The notes beneath the pieces were generated by a model. It made no database searches. It was not told the DNA's origin and saw only the letters and a program-made list of their open reading frames with translations. Below are positions 25,506-34,850 of a stretch of DNA of 54,481 nt, piece by piece. Within the stretch, counting starts at the first letter, position 1. The number at the start of each line of letters is the position of its first letter. A program made the translations under genes and the position numbers. Source of the stretch: Granulicella sp. (GTDB lineage Bacteria; Acidobacteriota; Terriglobia; Terriglobales; Acidobacteriaceae); assembly GCA_003133205.1 (NCBI GenBank), contig PKWK01000360.1, forward strand, positions 1-54,481, in the 5' to 3' direction.

Positions 25506-26276
25506 CTAGTCAATCAGAGGTGGCAGTCGATTGCAGATAACTGCCATTGGACTGTGTTGCCCTTGGCATTGGTGGAGCATGCATGAGTCGCGACGTGAGC
25601 AACCCGCACGGTCGCGGGTTATTTCATTGTGACGGCTAGAAGGGTTTATCTTCCGCTCGATCTATCTGTCTGATTTTACAATCGCTTCCGGATTGGCCTG
25701 TAACCGGAGCGCTCCCCATTACCAAGGATCCGTCCGTTGAGTGGCTCAGTTTAGGCAATGCCCTGTTATCGTCAATTGGCGCTGACCTCGCGGAGACCGT
25801 TCGAAAGGGTTATTGAAAACCGGTCCCCTAAATGCAGCTAAATCAACGGCCGAATCTCGTCAGTTCTGCTGCGTCAGATGGTATGCCCTCTGAGGCGAAC
25901 CACGAGTTGGAACGAAGTAGAGGAAAACTCAATCCAAGCCGACTTCCCGTTGCCAACTCAGCGCTCTGCTCCACTAGAGGTTTACCAGCCAAACTCCAAC
26001 GCGCCCAAAAGGGTGCGCTGCGCATTATTTGTCAGGCCAGTTTTCTGGTACGAGCGCTGGCGGCTTTGCCCAAGGTTCTTCTACTAACGCTTCCTGAAAC
26101 CATTGATCTCGAAGATTGGCGTGCTCCGTTACTGGATGCGCTGGCGATGGTTGCTCAGAGTGCAAGGAACGGATCGACAGGAAAGCTGGAAGCAGGAATT
26201 TGCGCAGACGTGAGGGCAAGTCGAGATGTACAATTCGCAAACGCTAGACATAACTTTCTGCGGAGGATTCTTATAA
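25506..26276. other. gene-poor stretch upstream of the MNT operon
   Basis: About 770 bases without a convincing gene. A frame ending at TGA 25815 reads LPDWPVTGALPITKDPSVEWLSL and onward and looks protein-like, but has no start codon, so it may be a gene remnant. The plus-strand frame at 25832-26284 lacks family resemblance and a ribosome site. A hairpin occurs at 25601-25620. Confidence 0.4.
25601..25620 (+). terminator. hairpin, terminator-like
   Basis: AACCCGC (25601-25607) pairs with GCGGGTT (25614-25620) around ACGGTC, followed by ATTTCATT. The T run is interrupted, so this is a weak candidate; it could end the remnant gene or the element's transcripts. Confidence 0.45.
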
Positions 26277-26495
26277 ATGGCTAAGGTAAAGGCAAAGAAC
26301 AAGGCGATAAAGAAAGTAGAAAAGGCAGTCAGAAGAGCGGTGAAGAAGGGTGTCACAGGAGAAACGGTGGAACTTGCTGTTGAAGAGGCGATCTTCAACG
26401 CAACATCAAATGATCCAGCTTCTGAGAACAGTGCGAAGCCGACGATTGGGAAGTCATCGAAGAGGAAACCCAAAGCTGCTAGGCGCAAAGAATAA
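26277..26495 (+). CDS. small lysine-rich basic protein
   Basis: A 72-residue, highly basic protein starting MAKVKAKNKAIKKVEKAVRR, with an alternating Lys/Ala pattern, a central helical part (VELAVEEAIFNA) and a basic C-terminal tail ending in KPKAARRKE. GGAGG lies ten bases upstream of ATG 26277. The composition suggests nucleic-acid binding, as in small nucleoid or phage-encoded basic proteins. No family is recognised. It lies between the MNT/HEPN module and the phospholipase locus. Confidence 0.7.
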   Translation: MAKVKAKNKAIKKVEKAVRRAVKKGVTGETVELAVEEAIFNATSNDPASENSAKPTIGKSSKRKPKAARRKE

Positions 26496-26678
26496 AATCG
26501 CACCCATAAGCTGAGCTGTTCAATGCTGCCGATTGGCATAACCGGGTGCAGGCCTCTAGCTCTCACACTCGTGGGCTATCGTCCACGCAATACAGACGTG
26601 ACAAACAACCTGGGGATACGCCCGATTTGGGACTTCAAGAATATGGGCCAGCGGACAAGCCCCCGCTTAAGCGGCCGT

Positions 26679-27818
26679 CTAGTTGTTGGGAGGCTTTGCC
26701 ACCTCTTCTGCACAACTGGGTGCGTTCACCGGATTGCAGCGGGCGACAACTTTGCCAGGAAGCGTGACGACGAAGTTGCCAGCCCAGCGCGCTGGTTCGT
26801 TCACGGGGTAGTCCGTGCTCAGTATCTGCGCGCCGCTCGCAATCATGGCGTCGCGAGTCGATGTATCGTTTGTGCGAGCCTGCTTGGTGTCGGCGTCGGT
26901 TCGGGCGCGGATCAGATAACCCTTCTGAACCAGCGCGGAGATCTCATCCGCGGGACCATCGTTGCGCTCGATGAAGGCGGCATCGGGCTCGCCGGGTTCA
27001 GCATTTGTGAAGATGACTCGTCCGCGAAGGGACGGACGTCCGGCAAGATAGACGGAGCCGACGGGGCGCTGGTCCATGAGAAAGATGACCTTGCCGCGAG
27101 CGCTCGCAAGAGTGGGCCAGTTGCCGGCCAGTACAGCCTGATTGAGCGTCTCGTAGCGACCTCGGACATCGTCGGGCGTGATCATCTCCGCGGCTGGGAT
27201 GATGGAGCGGATCTCGGCGTCGAGCGCGTCGAAGGTGGAGGAGGTAAAGGGTTCGGGCTCGGTGAGCTTCAAATCCTTCGGCGAGCCCTGCTTGGTCTCA
27301 ATGAGGATGAAGATCGGGATGTGTCCGGGATGCGCGTGCGACCAGTCGCGCACCTGCTGAAGGCACGCGGTAAAAGGCTGGCAGTTGCTGCGGTAGTCGA
27401 CATCCTGGACGTGCATGACTTTGAAGCCGGGTTTGGACATGATGCCATTGGGGTCGAAGGGCGGATCGGCGGGCAGTCCGGCTGCGGCTACCATTGCGGG
27501 CCCGGACGGATGTGCGTACAGACCTCCTTTGGTATCGGCATAAATATCGAGTTCTATCTGGCGCACGCCGGCGTCGAACTGCTGCGGAAGCGGTGGGTGT
27601 TGGTAGTCGAGACCCTTGTAAGCATCGGCGTACTTCGCCTGCCAAACCTTCGTCTCGCTGGGCGCAATGCCAGCGTGATAGCTGTTGTGGGTTCCAATCA
27701 CCTGAATTTGATTCAGCTTGAGTTGCGCATCGGGAGTCTGCGATACGGCGACAGATGGCGCGCAGATAACTCCCGTGCTGAGAGTCGCGAGTAGAAGGCT
27801 GGAAGAAAGAAGTTTCAA
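26679..27818 (-). CDS. secreted phosphatidylinositol-specific phospholipase C (Ca-type)
   Basis: A 379-residue exported PI-PLC of the calcium-dependent phosphoinositide phospholipase C family, which cleaves inositol phospholipids into diacylglycerol and an inositol phosphate. The start is TTG at 27818, supported by AAGGA six bases upstream; a signal peptide follows (LLLATLSTGVICAPSVAVSQ). The catalytic pattern is IGTHNSYH (His44), IELDIYAD (Glu89, Asp91) and FKVMHVQDVD (His136), then FILIETKQG. It is the last gene of a same-strand block with a metallophosphoesterase, two TonB-dependent receptors and a GH92 mannosidase, suggesting it acts on a mannosylated phosphoinositide or GPI-like substrate. 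That role is inference. Confidence 0.88.
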   Translation of the reverse strand: MKLLSSSLLLATLSTGVICAPSVAVSQTPDAQLKLNQIQVIGTHNSYHAGIAPSETKVWQAKYADAYKGLDYQHPPLPQQFDAGVRQIELDIYADTKGGLYAHPSGPAMVAAAGLPADPPFDPNGIMSKPGFKVMHVQDVDYRSNCQPFTACLQQVRDWSHAHPGHIPIFILIETKQGSPKDLKLTEPEPFTSSTFDALDAEIRSIIPAAEMITPDDVRGRYETLNQAVLAGNWPTLASARGKVIFLMDQRPVGSVYLAGRPSLRGRVIFTNAEPGEPDAAFIERNDGPADEISALVQKGYLIRARTDADTKQARTNDTSTRDAMIASGAQILSTDYPVNEPARWAGNFVVTLPGKVVARCNPVNAPSCAEEVAKPPNN

Positions 27819-27848
27819 GGTGTGTCCTTATTCAGATAGGGCCTGGGC

Positions 27849-28790
27849 TCAGGCTGGGTAGGGCTTGCTGTAGTGGGTGGACCAGTTGACCAGGCTTACA
27901 TTCATGAAGCGCCAGGTGACCCGCCGCGTGTCGACCTCCATCAACATGTAAGCGTTGGGATCGTATCGTGTGGCGGCCATGACGTAGTGCTGGGGACCGT
28001 AGGTGTGGGCAAAATCGATCCACTTGTGCAGATGGCCGGAGACGACAAGCTGGATCGTTTCCTGGTATTTGCGCAGTAGCGGGTACAGGCCGAAGTCTGC
28101 GAATTCGGTTGGACTGTCGAGCAGCAGCGGGTAGTGGATGAAGACGAAAGTCGGCATGTGCTGTCTAAGTTCAGACTCGAACCAGTTCAATTGCTCCTCG
28201 CCGAGGGAACCGACGCCGGGGTTGAAGTCTGCTGCGGCGCGGTCTTGCGTGCTGCCTAGAAAATTGTTGAGGTGTACGAACTTGAAGCCTTTGTAGTCGA
28301 GGCTGGAGTAGGGCTTCGCATTGAACTTTGCGGCGAACAGGCGGTCACTCATCTCGCGCGGCACACGGTGGACGTCATAGTCATGATTGCCGAAGCCGAG
28401 GTGCACAGGCATCTTGAATGCATCGGTGATCGCCTTCGCGTTGTCCAGACGAGTGGTGTTGTTGAAGTAGAAGTCGTAGTCCGTAGAGGGATAGTTATGG
28501 AAGTAATCGCCGATAAGAAAGACCTGCTCGATGGCGGGCTTCAAGGAATTGATCAGGTCGCGTGCGGCGATGAGCCTGGGCGTGGTGACAAGAATGCTTT
28601 CGTTATCTTCAACGCTATTCTCGCTTCCCTTGACGTAGAAGGTATCGATGATGTGGCTGTCTGCAACCAGAGCGAAGTAGAACTTGTCCGGCGAGGCCCC
28701 GGGCCGGACCTGCTCAGCCCAAAGCTTCCGGGTGAGCAGGCTTCCCAACGACCCTGCGGATAGCGCGCCAAATTGTCTGCGATCAATCAT
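27849..28790 (-). CDS. exported metallophosphoesterase
   Basis: A 313-residue calcineurin-like phosphoesterase. The N-terminus MIDRRQFGALSAGSLGSLL resembles a Tat signal (twin Arg plus hydrophobic stretch), so export of a folded metalloenzyme is likely. Metal-binding motifs are in order: ADSHI (Asp44, His46), GDYFHN, GNHDYD, HYPLL and GHLHKW. The enzyme removes phosphate from mono- or diesters. AGGAG precedes ATG 28790 at six bases. It lies 30 bases upstream of the phospholipase gene and 39 bases downstream of the receptor gene, consistent with one operon in which it could release phosphate from the products of the phospholipase. Confidence 0.9.
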   Translation of the reverse strand: MIDRRQFGALSAGSLGSLLTRKLWAEQVRPGASPDKFYFALVADSHIIDTFYVKGSENSVEDNESILVTTPRLIAARDLINSLKPAIEQVFLIGDYFHNYPSTDYDFYFNNTTRLDNAKAITDAFKMPVHLGFGNHDYDVHRVPREMSDRLFAAKFNAKPYSSLDYKGFKFVHLNNFLGSTQDRAAADFNPGVGSLGEEQLNWFESELRQHMPTFVFIHYPLLLDSPTEFADFGLYPLLRKYQETIQLVVSGHLHKWIDFAHTYGPQHYVMAATRYDPNAYMLMEVDTRRVTWRFMNVSLVNWSTHYSKPYPA

Positions 28791-28829
28791 GTTTGACTCC
28801 TGTGACGAACCCGCGGACCGACGGGCTGG

Positions 28830-31800
28830 CTAGAAGATAATCTTGCCGGCGAACTGCAGCACTCGCGCCGGGAAGGTGGACGCAGCCGCGACCACTCCGA
28901 AGCTGCTTGACGAGGGACTATAGGCGCTGGAGGGGAAGGCGTAGTTGGTGAGGTTGAGAACGTTGAACGCCTCGGCGCGGAAGTCGAAGGAAACTCCTTC
29001 GCGGTAGATTGGAAATTGCTTGTGCAGGCCAAGATCCAGGTTGTAGTAAGGGTCGAACCGGACCGAGTTGCGCCCCGCATTGCCGTACGGCTGGTTCACC
29101 GTTGGCAGGCTGAAGATTGGATTGGCAACGCTCATGAACACTGGGTTTTGGAGCGCCAGGAGGTTTTGATTCCCGGGCAGCTTGATGCGCTGCGATTTGG
29201 GCAGCCCCGGATTGCCGGGAGCCTGGTTGGGACGTTGCACCAGCAGCGGGCTAACTTGTTGGAAGCTGTTGGGCGAGTAAGTTACATTGACCGGCAGGCC
29301 ACTGTTGACGTCGTTGATCACCGTCAACTGCCATCCGCCCAACGCCTCGCGCAGAGCCAGTGGCGCGTTGTCGCCAAACATCCGTCCCTTGCCGTACGGC
29401 AAGTCGTAGACAATCGACAGGGTTTCGTTCAGCGGCTGGTTATAGGCCGAAGGTCCGATCTCGCCCAGCGGATTGGCCAGGTTGATGCGCGAGTTATCGC
29501 CATCCGGAGTGTCGAGATGTCCGGCAGCATTATCTTCGGCGCGCGACCACGTGAATGAGTTCAGCAGGTAAAGGCCATGGCTGGTACGGTGTTCCAGCTT
29601 GGTCTGCAGTGCGTTGTAGTAGAGCAGGCCGGCGGGCAACGTCTCCTCGATTGTGGTGAAGGTCGGAATGGGACGGCGTGCCTGCAGCGAGAGGCAGCCC
29701 GAGGTCGTGGTGGTGTTGCACGTTGCGGTCACCGCATTGGGTGCGGCCTGGTTGAGGTCGGCAAGCGTTTCCAGCTTTACGCCATGCTCGCCCACGTAGG
29801 ACGCCTCAAACGTCGTGGTGGGTCCTATCTGCCGCTGCACGGTCAGGTGATAGCCCTGCACATATCCTGTCGGCAGGTCCTTCGGGATGTAGCGGGCCTG
29901 AGTTGAGATATTGCTTGCTGCGGTCACGTTGGATGGGCTTGCAAAGTTCGTGGGATAGCCTTGTGAAGTCGTCAGAAAACAAGGTGTAGGATTGGCCGGG
30001 TTGAACGGTGCGGTCGCCTGTGCTGCCGTGCAGGGCGCGAGTCCGGCAGAAGCGCCTCGGACGCCAGGCGCCGCGAATGCCGGAATCTGCGTGACGCTTG
30101 AGTTCACGATTGCGGGCAGGTTGTAGACGAGCAGGTTCTCTCCGCCCTCGCGGTTGAACTGCGCGTAATTGATCCCATAGGCGGCACGGATCACGGTCTT
30201 CGAGTCGACCGCATAGGCCAGTCCAAAACGAGGAGCAAGATCCAGCAGAGGCATGTTGACCAGCGCGCGGTTATAGAGCGAACCACTGGTAGCCAGCACC
30301 AGCGATTGGGTGGCGGGATTGTAATTCGCCAGCATGTTATTCGACTCCCATTGCGGCGTCACCAGCTCGTAGCGCAGGCCAGCGTTGATCGTAAGTCTGG
30401 AGTTGGCACGAATGTCATCCTGCACATACATGAAGTTGTAACGCTGGTTCAAATGCACGATGACGAAGTTGTTGAGCTGGTATGTGTCGCGCGCGCCGAA
30501 GATAAAGTCGGCGAGTGCTACCGCCTCTTTGGTTCCGGTGTTGGAGCTGCTGAGTTGCGATCCGCTGGCATTAGCGGCGCCATTGCTATAGCCGCCGTTA
30601 TAGGTGTCCTGGCCGTACACCGGGTTGAAGTCGTCGATCTCCGTGACTACGGTCTGATATTCATAGCCAAACTTCAGCTGGTTGCGGCCTCGCAGCAGTG
30701 TGAAATTTATCTTGGGGTTATAGACGGTAGGATTCTGAAACTGCGGATTGCTGCCCTGGTTTCCGAACTGCGAGAAGCCGCTCACACTCTGGACGTTGAG
30801 GCTGCGGGCAACTGTCGGGCTGGTCGGAAGTCCGGGAATGCCGGTCTCGAGACTTGCCAGGTTTGCGCCGAACGGGCTCTTGCCGCCGTCGGTCAACGTG
30901 AAGGCAAAGCGCGCGTCCAGAATCGCGTTCTGGCTGAACAAATGCGTAACGCCGCCCGCCGCTTGCTGGTTGAAGATATGGACATTGCCGTTACTGTTGC
31001 CTCCGGCCGGACCCTGGATGACCGGAGGCGAGGCGATGATGCCCTGGTGCTCGCTGTAGCGGAAGAACGCGGTCGTCTTCTGGCTGAGCGTGTAATCCAT
31101 GCGGATGTCGCCCTTGTCGTCGTGGATTGTGTCCGGCGGAAGCGACGCGTAGTTGTTGGCGTACGGGCTGCCGGGTACGTTAGCCGAGGGCAGCGCGAGC
31201 AGCACGCCTTTGGCGAAGCTTGAGACCGCGGGATCGTTGAACGGAATGATGCCAGTCGGGTAGGTCACGCCGGTCAACGGATTGATCAGCGGGACCGCCG
31301 CGCCGTTCTCCGAGCTCGAGCCGGAGAGAAAAGTGTAGCCTCCATTCGCAAGCGCGAGCGCGCTTCGACCATCCTGGTCCAACGTTGGCACGGTCGCCTG
31401 GTTGATCGCATGAACGATCTGCCGTGTGCCCTCGTAGTCGCCGAAGAAGAACAGCTTGTCCTTGAATACCGGGCCGCCCATTGTGCCACCAAACTGGTTA
31501 CGGATCAGGATCGGCTTCTGCGGCGCGCCAGTCAGCGGATTGGTCGGCGGAGTAAACGGCCCGATCGCGTTGAAAACCGTGTTGCGAATGTAGTCGTACG
31601 CGGTGCCATGGAAGTTGTTTGTGCCGCTGCGGATACTCACGTTGACGACTGCGCCGGCGGAGCGTCCATACTCCGCGCTGTAGTTGTCGGTCTCCACCCT
31701 GAACTCGGAGATGGCGTCGGGAGAGGCCGGGATGGCCTGATTGGAGAAGCCCTGGTTGGAGGTGCCGTAGGCGTTGTTGTCCAGACCATCGAGCAGGAAA

Positions 31801-32372
31801 TTGTTGAACTCGCTGCGTTGACCATTGACGTTGAAGGAGGCGTCGCGGCTGCTGTCCGTAGAATTTTCAAGGATGTTGCGTCGAACTCCAGGGACAAGAG
31901 CGGCGAGGTCGGCGTACGCGCGCCCATTCAGCGGCAGGTTCTCAACCTCCCGCCGGTCGATAACCTGGCCACGCTCGCTGCTATCGGTTTCAAGCAACGA
32001 GGCCGCTGCATCGACGGTCACCGTCTCGTTGTTGGATCCTACTTTGAGCGCTACATCGACACGCTGGCGCGCATTCACCGTGACCGTAAAGGGCTGCGTG
32101 GTGCTCACGTCGAAGCCGTTTGCCTTTGCGGAGATCTCGTATTGGCCGATCTTCACGTCGGTGAATTCATAGGACCCTTGAGCATTCGTCTGCGCGGTCA
32201 CCTGTGCCTTGGTCTGTTGATCCGTCAACGTGACCGTGGTGCCGGAGATGAGTGCATCGGATGGGTCGCGCACGTAGCCAAGAACGGAGGCGGTCTCGAA
32301 CTGAGCAAGCAGCGCTTCTGGGATGACGAGAACAAGCGAGAGGGCGAGGATTGCTCGAATGACGTGCTTCAT
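28830..32372 (-). CDS. Oar-like TonB-dependent outer-membrane receptor
   Basis: An 1180-residue outer-membrane protein of the Acidobacteriota Oar-like group. A signal peptide (ILALSLVLVIPEALLAQ) is followed by a carboxypeptidase-regulatory-like beta-sandwich (near 25-115; VLGYVRDPSDALISGTTVTL), a plug domain (near 130-260; NLPLNGRAYADLAALVPG, NNFLLDGLDNN, YSAEYGRSAGAVVNV) and a long beta-barrel ending in the aromatic strand FAGKIIF. It probably moves an oligosaccharide, peptide or lipid-derived ligand across the outer membrane using TonB. GGAGA precedes ATG 32372. Its neighbours suggest a glycan or phospholipid-derived ligand. Confidence 0.93.
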   Translation of the reverse strand: MKHVIRAILALSLVLVIPEALLAQFETASVLGYVRDPSDALISGTTVTLTDQQTKAQVTAQTNAQGSYEFTDVKIGQYEISAKANGFDVSTTQPFTVTVNARQRVDVALKVGSNNETVTVDAAASLLETDSSERGQVIDRREVENLPLNGRAYADLAALVPGVRRNILENSTDSSRDASFNVNGQRSEFNNFLLDGLDNNAYGTSNQGFSNQAIPASPDAISEFRVETDNYSAEYGRSAGAVVNVSIRSGTNNFHGTAYDYIRNTVFNAIGPFTPPTNPLTGAPQKPILIRNQFGGTMGGPVFKDKLFFFGDYEGTRQIVHAINQATVPTLDQDGRSALALANGGYTFLSGSSSENGAAVPLINPLTGVTYPTGIIPFNDPAVSSFAKGVLLALPSANVPGSPYANNYASLPPDTIHDDKGDIRMDYTLSQKTTAFFRYSEHQGIIASPPVIQGPAGGNSNGNVHIFNQQAAGGVTHLFSQNAILDARFAFTLTDGGKSPFGANLASLETGIPGLPTSPTVARSLNVQSVSGFSQFGNQGSNPQFQNPTVYNPKINFTLLRGRNQLKFGYEYQTVVTEIDDFNPVYGQDTYNGGYSNGAANASGSQLSSSNTGTKEAVALADFIFGARDTYQLNNFVIVHLNQRYNFMYVQDDIRANSRLTINAGLRYELVTPQWESNNMLANYNPATQSLVLATSGSLYNRALVNMPLLDLAPRFGLAYAVDSKTVIRAAYGINYAQFNREGGENLLVYNLPAIVNSSVTQIPAFAAPGVRGASAGLAPCTAAQATAPFNPANPTPCFLTTSQGYPTNFASPSNVTAASNISTQARYIPKDLPTGYVQGYHLTVQRQIGPTTTFEASYVGEHGVKLETLADLNQAAPNAVTATCNTTTTSGCLSLQARRPIPTFTTIEETLPAGLLYYNALQTKLEHRTSHGLYLLNSFTWSRAEDNAAGHLDTPDGDNSRINLANPLGEIGPSAYNQPLNETLSIVYDLPYGKGRMFGDNAPLALREALGGWQLTVINDVNSGLPVNVTYSPNSFQQVSPLLVQRPNQAPGNPGLPKSQRIKLPGNQNLLALQNPVFMSVANPIFSLPTVNQPYGNAGRNSVRFDPYYNLDLGLHKQFPIYREGVSFDFRAEAFNVLNLTNYAFPSSAYSPSSSSFGVVAAASTFPARVLQFAGKIIF

Positions 32373-32532
32373 GTTGTCTCCATGAGAGGGCAGAATGCTG
32401 GTTGGCGTCCTCGTTATCGGGGCCGTAGAAGAAGGTGTGTGCTCACCTTAGTCGCAAAATGTTGAAGCACGGTAACGCCGAGGTTAAAAAAACGAAGACT
32501 GCCATGGCATCCCGCTCACTCTGAATCAGTCG

Positions 32533-34803
32533 CTACTCGCCGAGCCGGGGTTGCAGCGTGCCAGGACACAGCGCATAGCCGGCGTCGCTCATGGAGGGCG
32601 GTGGCGTGGCTCTGCCCCAGTCGCTTGGCTTGGAGCCCATCGTGAAGACCAGCGTCGCGCCATCCTTGATCTGTGAGTGGCGGAACCACGCATTCGGCAG
32701 ATCGACCCCGTTCAGCGTCACCGACTGCACATAGTGATTCAACCCGCTGCGATCAAGATTCTTTGCGATCAGGTGCAGCCTTTTGCCTTTGCCGAGGGCA
32801 AGCGAAACGTCCGGGACGCTCGGTGTGGTGATGAGGTAAACGTCCTGTCCTGCGACGGGATAAATACCAAGAGTTTGGAAGATGAGCCAACTCGACATTG
32901 CACCGGAATCATCATTACCAGGAATTCCGGCGCGAGAGTCGGTGAATGCCTTCTCCAGCAGATAGCGCACGATATCGGCAGACTTATCTGGACGCCCCGC
33001 ATAATCGTAAAGAGCCGGTAGAAGAAACCCGGGTTCGTTGGTAACGTCGAAATGGCCGCGAAGGAAGATGAAGTCCAGCCGGTGCGAGAACATATCGTCG
33101 CCTCCGGTGAGAGTGATGATGCGGCGAATGTCTTGCGGCGCATAGAGCGAGTAAGTCCAAAGGTCGCCCTCGTAAAAAAAGTCAGGCCACGTGCCGCGGA
33201 CGACATAGTATGGGTCGGCCCAATCTCCATTGGGCTGGCGCGGACGCAGGAAACCCTTGAAGCCCATGTAGCTTAGGTTGGTATCAAAAAGATGTTCGAA
33301 GTTATGGGTGCGGCTTTCAAAGAGCGCGGCCTCTTTCGGTTTGCCGAGGCCGCATGCCACCTCGGCAATGGCGAAGTCGTCATATGCGTATTCGACTGTG
33401 CGCGAGCCGGACCGCTCGTCCGCCAATGTCACGAAGCCACGTTCGTTGTAGTCCTTCAAACCACCGCGGCCTTCCTTCTGCGCATCGGCTGGCGGGACTT
33501 CGGCGTCGTGCAGCATGGCCTGAAAGGCCGTTTCGTAGTCGATGCCCTTCAGTCCTTTGACGAAGGCGTCGGCTATCACCACATTTGCGTTCGACCCGCC
33601 CTGAGTGCGGCCATTGTCGTTCCCGCTCCGGGCATCCGGCATGTACCCGGTGTGACGATAGATGTCGATCAGCGACCGGATGATATCGCGTTGGCGGTCG
33701 GGCGAGATGAGCGTAAGCAGAGGGCTCGAGCTACGGAACGTATCCCAGATGCAGTAAAAGTCGTCGTAATAGGGTTCACTGGATTGCCAGCCAGGGTTTT
33801 CGCCGCTGCGGTCGGTTGGCATCAACATGATGTGATACATAGCGGTGTAAAGCTGGCGGCGCTGCGAGTCAGTCTCGCCCTTCATATCCAGCTTCGCCAT
33901 TTCGGTCTTCCACAGCGCGACACTCGCGGCATGCACCGCGTCGAAGTTCCATCCAGGAACCTCCTGCTCGACGTTCGCTTTCGCCTGCAGGGCGCTGACG
34001 AAGGAGATGCCAACCTTCACCTGTACAGGCTGGTTTGCATGGGTCTCGAAGTCAAACGTCGCACCGATCTGTTCCGCATTCGTGACCGACGCGCCCGTGG
34101 CGGGCGAAAGTTTGGTGCCCGTCCACGTCCTGACTTTATCCGCCGGTGTGTCCAGCACAAGGTAGAAGTACACGTCATACTCGCCGCCCTTGTTCCAGCC
34201 TCCGGCAAAGCGAGCAACGCCCTGAGCTTCATGGTTCGACGTCACATGCAGTTCCGCTCCGAGGAATCGCTGCGACTCCGAACCCGGGCCAAGATCGAGC
34301 GCAGACGCGACATTGAGCGTAAGGTGCGATTCTGCGGATACCGGAAATGTATAGCGATGAAAACCAACGCGACGCGAACTCGTAAGCTCTGCCTTGATGT
34401 TGTAGCGAGATAGCTGTGTCATGTAATAGCCAGGCGAATTGGCTTCAGCCGACCGAGGACTTCGAATGTCCGAAAGTTCGAGCGGCCCAGTTACAGGCGC
34501 AACCAGGATATTGCCGTACTTGCCTTGCGCGCCGCTCAAATGCAGATGCGAGAAGCCCACCACGTTGCCGTAGCTCCAATAGCCAAAGCCTGAGCGGCGG
34601 CCATCGAAGGTGTCCACGTCGGGACCAAGCTTGACCATGCCGAATGGAATCGCCGCGCCCACGAAAGTGTTGCCGCCTCCATCCACGCCGATGAAAGGGT
34701 CTACGTTGCCCGTGTGGTCAGGCACCGCAGACTTCTGCGCGAAGACGCGGAGGGGTAGCGGGGCAGCAAACACCAGCAGCAGCAACCAACGAAAAGCTTG
34801 CAT
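32533..34803 (-). CDS. secreted GH92 alpha-mannosidase
   Basis: A 756-residue exported exo-alpha-mannosidase of family GH92, a calcium-dependent inverting enzyme that trims alpha-linked mannose from N-glycans, mannans or phosphoinositide mannosides. A signal peptide (WLLLLVFAAPLPLRVFAQ) is followed by the N-terminal beta-sandwich (VDPFIGVDGGGNTFVGAAIP, GFSHLHLSGAQG) and the alpha/alpha barrel (GNDNGRTQGG, and GNDDSGAMSSWLIFQ then LGIYPV, the signature containing catalytic and calcium-binding Asp residues). CGGAG precedes ATG 34803. It lies between two Oar-like receptors on the same strand, which supports a nutrient-acquisition role outside the cell or in the periplasm. Confidence 0.93.
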   Translation of the reverse strand: MQAFRWLLLLVFAAPLPLRVFAQKSAVPDHTGNVDPFIGVDGGGNTFVGAAIPFGMVKLGPDVDTFDGRRSGFGYWSYGNVVGFSHLHLSGAQGKYGNILVAPVTGPLELSDIRSPRSAEANSPGYYMTQLSRYNIKAELTSSRRVGFHRYTFPVSAESHLTLNVASALDLGPGSESQRFLGAELHVTSNHEAQGVARFAGGWNKGGEYDVYFYLVLDTPADKVRTWTGTKLSPATGASVTNAEQIGATFDFETHANQPVQVKVGISFVSALQAKANVEQEVPGWNFDAVHAASVALWKTEMAKLDMKGETDSQRRQLYTAMYHIMLMPTDRSGENPGWQSSEPYYDDFYCIWDTFRSSSPLLTLISPDRQRDIIRSLIDIYRHTGYMPDARSGNDNGRTQGGSNANVVIADAFVKGLKGIDYETAFQAMLHDAEVPPADAQKEGRGGLKDYNERGFVTLADERSGSRTVEYAYDDFAIAEVACGLGKPKEAALFESRTHNFEHLFDTNLSYMGFKGFLRPRQPNGDWADPYYVVRGTWPDFFYEGDLWTYSLYAPQDIRRIITLTGGDDMFSHRLDFIFLRGHFDVTNEPGFLLPALYDYAGRPDKSADIVRYLLEKAFTDSRAGIPGNDDSGAMSSWLIFQTLGIYPVAGQDVYLITTPSVPDVSLALGKGKRLHLIAKNLDRSGLNHYVQSVTLNGVDLPNAWFRHSQIKDGATLVFTMGSKPSDWGRATPPPSMSDAGYALCPGTLQPRLGE

Positions 34804-34850
34804 GGATTAACTCCGGTCCGAACGGGCAGAGAAGAAAGAATGGTGAACGA

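Noticed and set aside
25832..26284. 150-residue plus-strand frame
   Set aside because: It has no ribosome site and no family resemblance, overlaps the start of the lysine-rich gene, and competes with frames on the other strand.
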